From CAJXZP01 sp963974475 (GTDB lineage: Bacteria > Bacteroidota > Bacteroidia > Flavobacteriales_G > Salibacteraceae): a stretch of DNA of 64,000 bases. This document shows positions 54,546 through 62,730 of this stretch, piece by piece. Positions within the stretch are counted from its first letter, which is position 1. Each line of letters opens with the position of its first letter. The notes under the pieces are model-generated. The model ran no database searches. It worked only from the letters and a program-made list of their open reading frames with translations, and was not told where the DNA came from. Location of the stretch: assembly GCA_963974475.1 (NCBI GenBank), contig CAXBCR010000017.1:1-64000 (forward strand), in the 5' to 3' direction. The position numbers were made by a program, and so were the translations under genes.

Positions 54546-54779
54546 CCCTTTTTCAACCTAAAACCGAAGGTAAAAAGAAGCGTTTTAAGCCACTTTGATT
54601 AATTCTCACCGCATTAGTTTAGCTAAAATTAGAACTCTTAAATGGGCTTTATGGAAGCAAAATAGACGGTTTTAAACCAAAAAATAATAAGCTCCGCTTT
54701 CTTTACATTTTCCTTCGCTTTTTGGGTGATGAATTTCATGTATTTCTTCAAGTTGTAGGCTATGGCGGATAAATGCATC
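54542..54779. repeat. 238-bp direct repeat, copy A (IS end)
   Basis: It is nearly identical to 56703-56940 over much of its length, with a more divergent patch near 54605-54630. It contains the 3' end of a transposase gene on the minus strand. The two copies bracket the ImmA-PIN toxin-antitoxin genes in the same orientation. Confidence 0.85.
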
Positions 54780-54800
54780 TCGTCTTTAAGGGTGTAGTCT
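54638..54800 (-). pseudogene. IS1182-like transposase C-terminal fragment, copy A
   Basis: The minus-strand frame reads KDEMHLSAIAYNLKKYMKFI, then KAELIIFWFKTVYFASIKPI and a stop at 54638. The AYNLKKYxKFI motif is typical of the C-terminus of IS1182-type transposases. Only the last 50 or so codons remain; the catalytic part is gone. Confidence 0.65.
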
Positions 54801-54929
54801 TCTTTTATTCACATTAAAGTGGTAAGTTGCGCAACGGACATAAAGTTTATAATCCATTCGTTTCACTCACGTAACATACACAAGCGTTAGGCACAAGTAA
54901 CCAACGAATGAAAATTCTGTAAAAAAATG

Positions 54930-54937
54930 TACCTTTG
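54930..54937 (+). promoter_or_regulatory. Possible -7 box of the toxin-antitoxin operon
   Basis: TACCTTTG is an exact match to TAnnTTTG, but no TTTG/CTTG lies at the right distance upstream. The box overlaps the TTG start proposed for the ImmA-like gene. Confidence 0.35.
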
Positions 54938-56122
54938 CACTTAGAAAAAACACTAGAAAAATTCTTGACAATAGAACATAACATATCACGAATAGATTAT
55001 CTTTTAAAGTTATACAGAATAACTTTGAAAGAGTTATTGGAAAAAATCAGCGAAGGCCTGAAAAAACCAATAACTAAGGATGATTTGTATTCTAGTGAAA
55101 TCAAAATCAGTCATTTAAAAAAAATAGATAAGGTTTTCAACAAAGGTCTTGAATATTATATTAATCCTCGACCAATTTCAGAGAATAAAGATGCCAGTAT
55201 TTTTTTTAGAAAAGATAAATTCAATTCTGACTTAAATATTGGAGCAAAGAAAATCGTAAATCAGTTTGAGGATTTGAAAAATTCATTAACTGCAATATCT
55301 AAACTTTCTGACATACGCTTTGAAAGGAAAATTCCAATATTCTCAATAAAAGATAATCCTAAAAAAGTAGCACAAGAGATTGGAGATTTATTATATCCGT
55401 ACGAATTTTCGCCAGTTTTAAGAGATTTTTTAAAAGAGCTTATATCAAAATTTGCAGAAAACAATATAATGGTATTTGAGTTTGTAGAAACTTGGAATAA
55501 AAAAGATACTGCAAATATTAATGGTTTCTATCTTAAACCTAACGTTATTGTTTTAAAACGACAACAAAAATCTTTTAGAAGAGAAATCTTTACTTTAATT
55601 CACGAATTAGGTCATTACTTACTTAATGAAGAAGAAATTGAAGAGGTTGACGTTAAATCAATATCTCAAAAGGATTTAAGTAAAATAGAAAATTGGTGTA
55701 ATGAATTTTCTTATTTCTTTTTAGCTGGTAATTATGCAAATACAATCGAAAAGCTAAACAAAGCAAATTCATCTAATGACTATCATTTTGATTTAATTCA
55801 GAAAGTTTCAAAAGAAACAAACCTAAGCACTTTAGCACTATATACAAGATTATTATACTCTAAAAAGATTTCTTATAAAGGTTACAACAATGTAAAAAAT
55901 GAATTAGAAGAACTTTATAGAAAAAAAATAGAAGAAGAAAATAAAAAAAAGGAATTAGATAAAATTTTGGGAATAAAAAAAGGTGGTTCTGTTCCAAAAC
56001 CTATTAATTCACCATTATTTGTAAATACATTACAGACAGCATTATATAGTGGAGTTATTAATGAATATGACTTTTGCAAAAAACTAAATATTAAACCTGA
56101 GAAAATTGATAAATACATCTAA
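54935..56122 (+). CDS. ImmA/IrrE-type metallopeptidase with HTH-like N-terminus (antitoxin candidate)
   Basis: The 395-residue protein has an HTH-like region (about 15-75, YRITLKELLEKIS and KISHLKKIDKVFNKGLEYY), a zinc peptidase signature HELGH (H223, E224, H227) with a downstream Glu-rich stretch, and a Lys/Glu-rich C-terminal part. The start is unclear: the frame opens with TTG at 54935 and contains no ATG near it; TTG at 54965 is another option. The stop overlaps the PIN gene as TAATG. XRE-ImmA proteins paired with DUF4411 PIN proteins are known toxin-antitoxin modules, and this fits that pattern. Confidence 0.8.
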   Translation: MHLEKTLEKFLTIEHNISRIDYLLKLYRITLKELLEKISEGLKKPITKDDLYSSEIKISHLKKIDKVFNKGLEYYINPRPISENKDASIFFRKDKFNSDLNIGAKKIVNQFEDLKNSLTAISKLSDIRFERKIPIFSIKDNPKKVAQEIGDLLYPYEFSPVLRDFLKELISKFAENNIMVFEFVETWNKKDTANINGFYLKPNVIVLKRQQKSFRREIFTLIHELGHYLLNEEEIEEVDVKSISQKDLSKIENWCNEFSYFFLAGNYANTIEKLNKANSSNDYHFDLIQKVSKETNLSTLALYTRLLYSKKISYKGYNNVKNELEELYRKKIEEENKKKELDKILGIKKGGSVPKPINSPLFVNTLQTALYSGVINEYDFCKKLNIKPEKIDKYI

Positions 56123-56694
56123 TGAGATTTATAATTGACACAAGTTCTTGGGTTTCATTAGTTAGATACTACAAACCTTTTGATAATAATTCTGTAATCT
56201 ATGATTTTTTCAAACAAAAAATTAGAAATGGAGAATTTATCATATTATCAGAAGTATCAATAGAATGTTCCTTTGTTTCAAAAAAAATAGTTCCGAAAGA
56301 ATTGGATTTTGTGAATGACAAAAAATTTATCACAAAAACAGGAAATTTACTACCTACTAAGAAATTTTACAACTTATTAGAAAATCAGTTTTGCAATCAA
56401 TTCCAAAAAAGGTTATTATCAGAAACGGATATTGAATCTTTAACGAATGATTTTCTCAAATCAGCTGATGCCAAAATAGTTCTTAAATCTATAGAAATTT
56501 CAAAAACTTTAGATAATAAAATCACAGTTGTAACTGAGGAAACAAGTTCGAATAATGATAATAAATTATTTAAAAAAATTCCTTCGATTTGTGAAGAGAT
56601 AAATGTTGAATGTATTGGACTGCCTCAATTAGTTGAATTGTTCAATAAAGAAATTAACATTCGAATTAAAAATACCGGTGCCTATCACCAGTAA
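56122..56694 (+). CDS. DUF4411/PIN-domain protein (toxin candidate)
   Basis: A 190-residue PIN-fold protein of the DUF4411 type: an N-terminal IDTSSWVSLVRYY with the first catalytic Asp (D6), LSEVSIEC, a central Asp (SADAKIV), and VVTEETSSNNDNKLFKKIPSICEEINVECI near the end. PIN domains are usually metal-dependent RNases. It overlaps the ImmA-like stop by one base. GGCCCAAC, an R''-like core, follows six bases after its stop codon. Confidence 0.82.
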   Translation: MRFIIDTSSWVSLVRYYKPFDNNSVIYDFFKQKIRNGEFIILSEVSIECSFVSKKIVPKELDFVNDKKFITKTGNLLPTKKFYNLLENQFCNQFQKRLLSETDIESLTNDFLKSADAKIVLKSIEISKTLDNKITVVTEETSSNNDNKLFKKIPSICEEINVECIGLPQLVELFNKEINIRIKNTGAYHQ

Positions 56695-56702
56695 TCGTGG
56701 CC

Positions 56703-56940
56703 CAACCCCCAATTCAACCTAAAACCGAAGATAAAAAGAGACGTTTTAAGCCACTTTGATTAATTGGTAGCTATTATATTTAGTTAAAATTAAAACTCTT
56801 AAATGGGCTTTATGGAAGCGAAATAGACGGTTTTAAACCAAAAAATAATAAGCTCCGCTTTCTTTACATTTTCCTTCGCTTTTTGGGTGATGAATTTCAT
56901 GTATTTCTTCAAGTTGTACGCAATGGCCGATAAATGCATC
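56703..56940. repeat. 238-bp direct repeat, copy B (IS end)
   Basis: Second copy of 54542-54779. It starts within GGCCCAAC, just as copy A starts within GCGCAAC. The left 60 and the right 140 bases are almost identical between copies. Confidence 0.85.
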
Positions 56941-56950
56941 AGACACTCTC
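56799..56950 (-). pseudogene. IS1182-like transposase C-terminal fragment, copy B
   Basis: The minus strand reads MHLSAIAYNLKKYMKFI and ends in the same KTVYFASIKPI tail as copy A. Upstream (56941-57000) the sequence departs from copy A, and the frame is shifted relative to a longer open frame, so this is a dead fragment. Confidence 0.65.
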
Positions 56951-57099
56951 TCATCTTTAAGGTTTATTTTATATTGCAACCTGTTATGGGCTTGATTGAA
57001 GCGGAGATATGCTCCACATAGTGAATAAAAAATTGATGTGATTAATAATTTTGCTCCAACTTTCATAAAATAAAATAACTAAACTCAACACCGTAAAAC

Positions 57100-57981
57100 A
57101 TGGAAGAAGAGTCTGTAAGCAAGTTAATAGCAGTAGTGGTGCTATTGGTTTTGGGAATACTAGAGTCGATTGGTGGATTGTACTTTAATGATAAACGAAC
57201 CAAAAACGATTTTACCATTGAATTGCTAAGTCTGGTAATATTGCCAACGCTCATACAACCGGGCATATTTTTACTGGTATTTTGGGTTTTAGGAACGTTT
57301 CTCCCGGGCTTTGAAGATTTGTTTATTGGAATTTCTATAGGGTGGCAAATACTGGCATTCCTTGTGTTGGATGATATGACCCAATACTGGTGGCATAGGT
57401 TTTCGCATGTAAATACAAAAATGTGGAAATTGCACCGACCCCATCATGTGGTAGAGGAAATGGGGGTGTTGGTAACCTATCGAAATGCAATTTTATATTA
57501 TGCTTTTATGCCTGGTATTTGGTTTTCGGCCATGCTGGTATATGCAGGAATGGGGTATGTGTATTTGTTTTACTTACCCATAAAACTAACCATTATATTG
57601 TTGGCGCATAGCGAAACAAAGTGGGACCGCATCCTGTATAAATATAAAATATTAAGTCCCGTGGCATGGGTTATAGAAAGGGTAATATCCACCCCCAGTA
57701 CTCACTTTGCGCATCATGGACTAACGGCAGAAGATGGAGTGTCGCACCCAAATGGTAACTATGGAAACCTACTGTTTATTTGGGATGTGATTTTTGGTAC
57801 GGCTAAAATAACTCGAAAATATCCCACACGGTTTGGTGCTTGGAATCAATTAAAAGAACCGTGGTATGTGCAACTCTGTTTTCCGATTATCACTTCAAAA
57901 GATGCAAGAAGTGAATTGTTTTCCATTAAAACCAGGCATGATTATGATCCATCTGTAGATTTTAAGGAGTTTACTAAATGA
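57100..57981 (+). CDS. Fatty acid hydroxylase / sterol desaturase family protein
   Basis: The 293-residue integral membrane protein carries the His clusters of the di-iron hydroxylase family: HRFSHVNTKMWKLHRPHH (about 107-124) and THFAHHG (about 202-208), with membrane helices before and between them. It should insert or oxidise C-H bonds in a lipid; the substrate is unknown. It lies directly after the IS scar, and the next gene is 140 bp away, so it is monocistronic. Confidence 0.87.
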   Translation: MEEESVSKLIAVVVLLVLGILESIGGLYFNDKRTKNDFTIELLSLVILPTLIQPGIFLLVFWVLGTFLPGFEDLFIGISIGWQILAFLVLDDMTQYWWHRFSHVNTKMWKLHRPHHVVEEMGVLVTYRNAILYYAFMPGIWFSAMLVYAGMGYVYLFYLPIKLTIILLAHSETKWDRILYKYKILSPVAWVIERVISTPSTHFAHHGLTAEDGVSHPNGNYGNLLFIWDVIFGTAKITRKYPTRFGAWNQLKEPWYVQLCFPIITSKDARSELFSIKTRHDYDPSVDFKEFTK

Positions 57982-58121
57982 GGTTTTAATTGGAATCATT
58001 TTGTATTTACTTTTTAGGTAAAAACGGAATTTTCAACCCAAAACAAATCCCCAACCAAGCAGGGTTTTACAATCCCAATAATTGTTTGTATTTTCACCGT
58101 TACTAATTAATAATCATACCC

Positions 58122-58475
58122 ATGAAAACATTTGTTTTAAAATCATCCCTTATAGTGCTTGCGGCAGCAACATTCGTAGTATCATCTTGTAAAAAAGAAA
58201 CCGCTAAATTTGACTCGGAGGTAAAAACCAAGACCGCTATTTTGCATTATACTAGGTCTTATGCCGTGGATGGATGCGGATATTTTTTAGACATAGATTC
58301 CAAGCAGTATAAACCCGATAATGAAGAAATTATTGATACTTTAGGGGCTACTGAGGACGTAACCGTGATTGTAGAATTTCAATATTTGGAAAATTCTATT
58401 TTTACTAATTGCGGAGATGCGCGCAAACCTTTGGAACATAAAGGGGTTCACTTAATTTCCATTAAAGAAAAGTAG
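58122..58475 (+). CDS. Small lipoprotein
   Basis: The 117-residue product has a lipoprotein signal ending VVSSCKKETAK. The mature part is about 95 residues with two Cys (DGCGYFLDID and TNCGDARK). It is not recognised. It lies 22 bp upstream of the YfiT-like gene and may share its transcript. Confidence 0.7.
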   Translation: MKTFVLKSSLIVLAAATFVVSSCKKETAKFDSEVKTKTAILHYTRSYAVDGCGYFLDIDSKQYKPDNEEIIDTLGATEDVTVIVEFQYLENSIFTNCGDARKPLEHKGVHLISIKEK

Positions 58476-58497
58476 GCAATTCACAAATTAAGTTAGG

Positions 58498-59028
58498 ATG
58501 AATCAAAATCATTTACGATTTCCGATAGGAGAATTAGAAATTCCCAAATCTATCACCTCAGGAATGGTGGAAGAGTGGATTAAAGACATTTCTTTATTTC
58601 CTGAACGGTTAGCGCAATTGGTGAAAGATTTATCACCGAGCGATTTAGGGTTAACCTATCGGAAAGGTGGATGGAACATTAAACAAATAGTGCATCACTG
58701 CGCAGATAGTCATTTGAATAGTATCATCCGTTTTAAATTAGCACTCACCGAAAACAATCCAACTATTCGTCCGTATTTAGAAGCTAAATGGGCGGAGTTG
58801 CCCGATGCTCAATCCGCAGATATTTCACAGTCTTTGATGCTCATTAAAGGACTCCATGGCAAATGGAGCGTGTTATTGAATCATCTTTCTGAATTGGATA
58901 TGACCCGAACGTACGTGCATCCGGAACATGGTAGAGAGTTTACCATTAGCCAAACCATAGCCATGTATGCGTGGCATTGCAACCATCATTTAGCGCATAT
59001 AGAATTGGCGCTTTCCAATAAAAAATAG
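58498..59028 (+). CDS. YfiT-type DinB protein (putative bacillithiol transferase)
   Basis: The 176-residue protein matches the YfiT/BstA-like DinB family, with YRKGGWNIKQIVHHCADSHLNSIIRFKLAL, a KWAELPDAQSADI segment and the metal-site motif MYAWHCNHHLAHIELAL. These are metal-dependent S-transferases thought to use bacillithiol. All three metal-ligand histidines seem present. Soluble and cytosolic. Confidence 0.82.
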   Translation: MNQNHLRFPIGELEIPKSITSGMVEEWIKDISLFPERLAQLVKDLSPSDLGLTYRKGGWNIKQIVHHCADSHLNSIIRFKLALTENNPTIRPYLEAKWAELPDAQSADISQSLMLIKGLHGKWSVLLNHLSELDMTRTYVHPEHGREFTISQTIAMYAWHCNHHLAHIELALSNKK

Positions 59029-59169
59029 CTTTAATCCGAGTCCAATATGGAATGCGTTTTTGCGCGAATTAAATGGTGAATTTGGCCAATATACCTGGGT
59101 GCGAATTGTCACTTATCGGTGGGGAAAACTGCGTTACTTTTGCGCCTTCAAAAAACATAATTAGGCAAG

Positions 59170-59490
59170 ATGACACCAGAAGAATTAAAAGAAAAAGTAG
59201 CGAATACTCCCGGATTGGTAGTGTATTTTAAAAACGACCGGTGTTCTCCTTGTTTAGCGCTTCGCCCAAAAGTGGAAGAATTAGTTCGGTTACAATTTCC
59301 AAAAATGGAATTTTTGATAGTGGATACGGTTCAGCAACCGTTATTATCTAGTGAGTATCAGGTTTTTGCTAATCCCACCATTTTAGTGTTTTTTGAGGGG
59401 CGGGAGTACATTCGTAAAAGTAAATACATCGGTACCTCCGAATTGGGCGAAGAGATAAATCGCTTATACCAAATGGTTTTTGCAGATTAG
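59170..59490 (+). CDS. Thioredoxin-family protein
   Basis: The 106-residue protein has a thioredoxin fold with the redox motif RCSPC (about 24-28) and the cis-Pro segment VFANPTILVFFEGRE. It lacks the standard WCGPC, so it may be a specialised reductase. TACTTTTG at 59135-59142 is a fair -7 box for its promoter. No partner gene is obvious. Confidence 0.8.
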   Translation: MTPEELKEKVANTPGLVVYFKNDRCSPCLALRPKVEELVRLQFPKMEFLIVDTVQQPLLSSEYQVFANPTILVFFEGREYIRKSKYIGTSELGEEINRLYQMVFAD

Positions 59491-59504
59491 CAAGAAGTTT
59501 GATT

Positions 59505-61139
59505 CTACTTAAGGCGAATTAACTCCTTTACCGACACATCTAAAGTATCGTAATACATTCGAGCATTACGAGAGGTTTCGGTAGCTGGATATCCTAAAAT
59601 AAGGTTCTTCACAGCCGCAAGAGTGTCTTTTCGCTCAAGCTCAATCTGACCGATATAGAAATAGACGGTTGAGGAATCTTTTGTAGCCATAAATTCGGCT
59701 TGTAGCAAGCTATCGGCCTTTAGAGTGTTTCCGTCTTCTTCGTAAATCAAAGCCATTCCCATGCGCACATTTTCACGGTCGGGTCTTATTTCAACCACAC
59801 GTTGGTAATACATGAGTGCCGAATCATTTTGATGATTTAAGTGATAACTCCAAGCCATTCCATTATTGGCAAAAGCAGAATTGGGAGAATATTTTACGGC
59901 ATTTGCCCAAAAATGGGTGCGGTTGGTAAATGCCTTTTGAAATTTTAAATTTTCTACGATAAATAAAGTAGCAAATACGCCCAAAAGAAGAAATACATAT
60001 AATTTCTTGGAACTCTTAATTAGCTTGCCTAATGGACGTAAAATAAATGCCATTCCTACCATTGGAATGAGTAAGCGGTGGTAGTTTAAATAATCGGAAA
60101 GGGTAGTGGGAAGAAGAAACAAGAAAATCCATAGCACGCCAAAAACCAGGTCTTTTTGGGCGGTTTTAATGAGTTTGGGAATGGCTAATAGAAGAACGAA
60201 ACCCGGAATGGCTAACGCTACAAACCCCCACGTTAATTCTAAAAATACTTGCAGGTTAAACGGAATGAGCAAAACGCTAAACATAACGATTAATTCTTCC
60301 CACGCAGTGGCTAGGCGGTAGAGTAGGTCTACAAAAGTGGTAGGTTCATCGGTAAGTGCCATAGACCGCATTATAAACCAAAGTAGTACAATGAGTGCCC
60401 AACCCAACATCAGTTTGAAATGAGTTTTTAACCAACCAAAAGAATCGATAATGAGCGAATTCCAAAACGCTATTTTCAAAAAATCAATCCATTTCCATTG
60501 GGTGGAATCGATCCATTTGTTTTGCGAATAAAAAACGAATAGCATGGAAATTACTGGAACCACAATAGTGGTTTCTTTGGTAAACATACCGAGCGCAAAA
60601 AAGAGGTAATGGAGGAATAACCAAAAGGATTTGCCTTGTTTTTGGTAACGAATAAACGCCCAAAGGGAGGAGATTAAAAATATAAATAAAACGATATCCA
60701 CTCTGCCGGGAACCCATGCAACCGCTGGAACAAAAGCAGGGTGAAGAATGGCGAAAATGGTGAATACAAAACTAAAAATGGGGCTAAATTTCAACTCCAT
60801 TAAAAACCGATAAAGCAATAGCATGGCCACTGCAAATATGCCAATGTTAAGAATAAAAAAAATGCGCCAAACCGGGTCCGGACTATGCGCAATAAATGCA
60901 TCCGGCATGTAGGTTAAAATCTGAATAGGACGATAGTAGGTGCCGAGTTCTCTAGAGAATACATCATCCGTAAAAGCGGTGTAGATATGGCTTAAATGGG
61001 TGAGTTTATCCCAGTTTTCTTCAATCATTAATAAGTCATCCAACCCTGAAATACCGTTGTTTACTACGGGATGATAAAGCAGTATAATTAACGCGACCAG
61101 TAGCAGCGGAAATAGAATAACGGACTTAAAATTTTTCAT
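59505..61139 (-). CDS. Polytopic membrane protein with TPR tail (PMT-like)
   Basis: The 544-residue protein has about 10 membrane helices and a C-terminal TPR region (about 430-520, NSAFANNGMAWSYHLNHQNDSALMYYQRVVEIRP). The N-terminal loop GISGLDDLLMIEENW and the AVAWVPGRVDIV segment resemble PMT/DUF1736-like glycosyltransferases. It may transfer a sugar to a protein or lipid, but the donor and acceptor are unknown. It ends 29 bp before the VWA gene start, on the same strand. Confidence 0.75.
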   Translation of the reverse strand: MKNFKSVILFPLLLVALIILLYHPVVNNGISGLDDLLMIEENWDKLTHLSHIYTAFTDDVFSRELGTYYRPIQILTYMPDAFIAHSPDPVWRIFFILNIGIFAVAMLLLYRFLMELKFSPIFSFVFTIFAILHPAFVPAVAWVPGRVDIVLFIFLISSLWAFIRYQKQGKSFWLFLHYLFFALGMFTKETTIVVPVISMLFVFYSQNKWIDSTQWKWIDFLKIAFWNSLIIDSFGWLKTHFKLMLGWALIVLLWFIMRSMALTDEPTTFVDLLYRLATAWEELIVMFSVLLIPFNLQVFLELTWGFVALAIPGFVLLLAIPKLIKTAQKDLVFGVLWIFLFLLPTTLSDYLNYHRLLIPMVGMAFILRPLGKLIKSSKKLYVFLLLGVFATLFIVENLKFQKAFTNRTHFWANAVKYSPNSAFANNGMAWSYHLNHQNDSALMYYQRVVEIRPDRENVRMGMALIYEEDGNTLKADSLLQAEFMATKDSSTVYFYIGQIELERKDTLAAVKNLILGYPATETSRNARMYYDTLDVSVKELIRLK

Positions 61140-61168
61140 GAAATTGAGTACATCAAAACAGATTTAAA

Positions 61169-62551
61169 CTAGAATCGAATAACGGTGGAAGCACCACTTT
61201 TAATCGTGAAATCTTTCCATTTCGTGTTTTTAGAATTATGGTCAATCCCGGCACGATACATCACACGATAATTACCGGGAAGCAATTTCACGGTTTCAGA
61301 CTTTGTATTTTTATTGAGGTCTAATACCCATTCCATTTCTCCATTTCTTCTCACAAAAATAGCTCCGTAGCCTTTGTAATTCCGAATCAAAGAAATTTGT
61401 CCATTATTGGGTAATTCAATTTTGGTGGTGGTGCTTTGCGTAATTTCTACATTCGTCAAATAGGTACGAGGTAGCGTAAGAATTTCTAAATCATATTTAC
61501 CTACTAAATAATTTTGAGTAGTTCCAACTGGTTGTGCATTCACGGTTTCCATGTGTCCGGCTTTTCTAACAATAGCCATAGGTAACGCCTGAATGGAACG
61601 TGTATTTACCAGAATGTTTAAAGCCCCTTGAGGTGCATCAACCGCTATTATATTGTGAATGGCCGGGCTTATTTCCACTCCTTTTTTTATAATCTGCGGA
61701 ACGGTATATACGTACAAATCGTATTTAATAGATGGGTCAATATAAATGGTATCTGGATTCCCTCTGGCATTCATGGTATGCATGTAATGATATTCCACGT
61801 CATTATACAATGGGTTTACAAACATCATTGGCACATTCGTTTCGGTAGGTTCTTCGTAAGAATCTAGCAAATTTACTTGCGCTGTGGTGGCGTTTAAGGC
61901 CTGCGAAATCACAATATCCAAAACATTGCCAAATACCTCGGGGCTGGTTACATCAAAGTAATTTCCAACACATTTAAATTGTTCTTTAAAATCATCTTTA
62001 AGTCCTAATCCAATTACAAATGGTTTTAAAATAATTCCGTTTTTTTGCAACGCTAATGAAACCGCACACGGGTCACCGTTGCATTCTTCAATACCATCGG
62101 TAATTAAAATAATGATGTTTCGGCAATTTTTGCATTTCGGAAAATCATCTCCGCTTCGTTCTAATGAAAGCGCGATGGGAGTGGTGCCTTTGGGTCTAAT
62201 TTCAGAAAGCTTTTTACGGATAGCGTCAAAATTCCCATCTTTAAAAGGCACTTCTAATTTGGTATCGTTGCATTCTTGACCCGACAAATAGCTTTTGGAG
62301 TGACCATATACACGAAGGGCGACTTGTAGATTTTGCACGTCTCGAAGGCTATCCAAAGCAGTATTAAGTAGGTTTTTGGCTGTGATGTGCTTGGATTGAC
62401 CTTCCCATTGGCCGTTCATGCTATTGGAACCATCATAAATAAATAGAATTCGGGTTAACTGTGGCGTTGGGTTTTGTGAAAAACCTAATTGGACAATTAG
62501 TAGTAAGCTGAATGTTAGAATATAACCTAGAAATGTTTTTGATTTTTGCAT
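61169..62551 (-). CDS. Exported VWA-domain protein
   Basis: From the Met at 62551 the product has 460 residues with a signal peptide (about 25 residues, ending LGFSQ). The VWA domain (about 30-225) shows a MIDAS site FIYDGSNSMNGQW and IILITDGIEECNGD. The rest is beta-rich. It is probably periplasmic or surface-exposed, not part of the bat set. It is the first gene of a two-gene unit with the membrane TPR protein. Confidence 0.78.
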   Translation of the reverse strand: MQKSKTFLGYILTFSLLLIVQLGFSQNPTPQLTRILFIYDGSNSMNGQWEGQSKHITAKNLLNTALDSLRDVQNLQVALRVYGHSKSYLSGQECNDTKLEVPFKDGNFDAIRKKLSEIRPKGTTPIALSLERSGDDFPKCKNCRNIIILITDGIEECNGDPCAVSLALQKNGIILKPFVIGLGLKDDFKEQFKCVGNYFDVTSPEVFGNVLDIVISQALNATTAQVNLLDSYEEPTETNVPMMFVNPLYNDVEYHYMHTMNARGNPDTIYIDPSIKYDLYVYTVPQIIKKGVEISPAIHNIIAVDAPQGALNILVNTRSIQALPMAIVRKAGHMETVNAQPVGTTQNYLVGKYDLEILTLPRTYLTNVEITQSTTTKIELPNNGQISLIRNYKGYGAIFVRRNGEMEWVLDLNKNTKSETVKLLPGNYRVMYRAGIDHNSKNTKWKDFTIKSGASTVIRF

Positions 62552-62677
62552 ATCGAACTGGTTTAAAACCACACTTTCAAAAATGATGCCTTTTGCTTAA
62601 ATGACAATGAATAAGCTGTTTTTTTATTCACAATTGAATGGTATTTAAGAGGAACATTGTTGGTACAAAAATATTGC

Positions 62678-62707
62678 TTTGTGCTCCTTAAAAAATAATT
62701 ACTTTTG
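62678..62707 (+). promoter_or_regulatory. Putative promoter of ychF
   Basis: TTTG at 62678-62681, 18-base spacer, TACTTTTG at 62700-62707, an exact TAnnTTTG. The start codon follows 23 bases later. This is the best promoter match found in the window. Confidence 0.65.
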
Positions 62708-62730
62708 CCGCCTCTTAAAAACGCGAGATT

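Noticed and set aside
56833..57066. 77-codon minus-strand frame covering IS copy B
   Set aside because: It reads a different frame from the recognisable transposase tail AYNLKKYMKFI, so the apparent protein is an artefact.
59158..59170. TTAGGCAAG before the thioredoxin-like gene as another cassette edge
   Set aside because: The preceding base is not G and no complementary core follows the gene; it shows that short core motifs can occur by chance.
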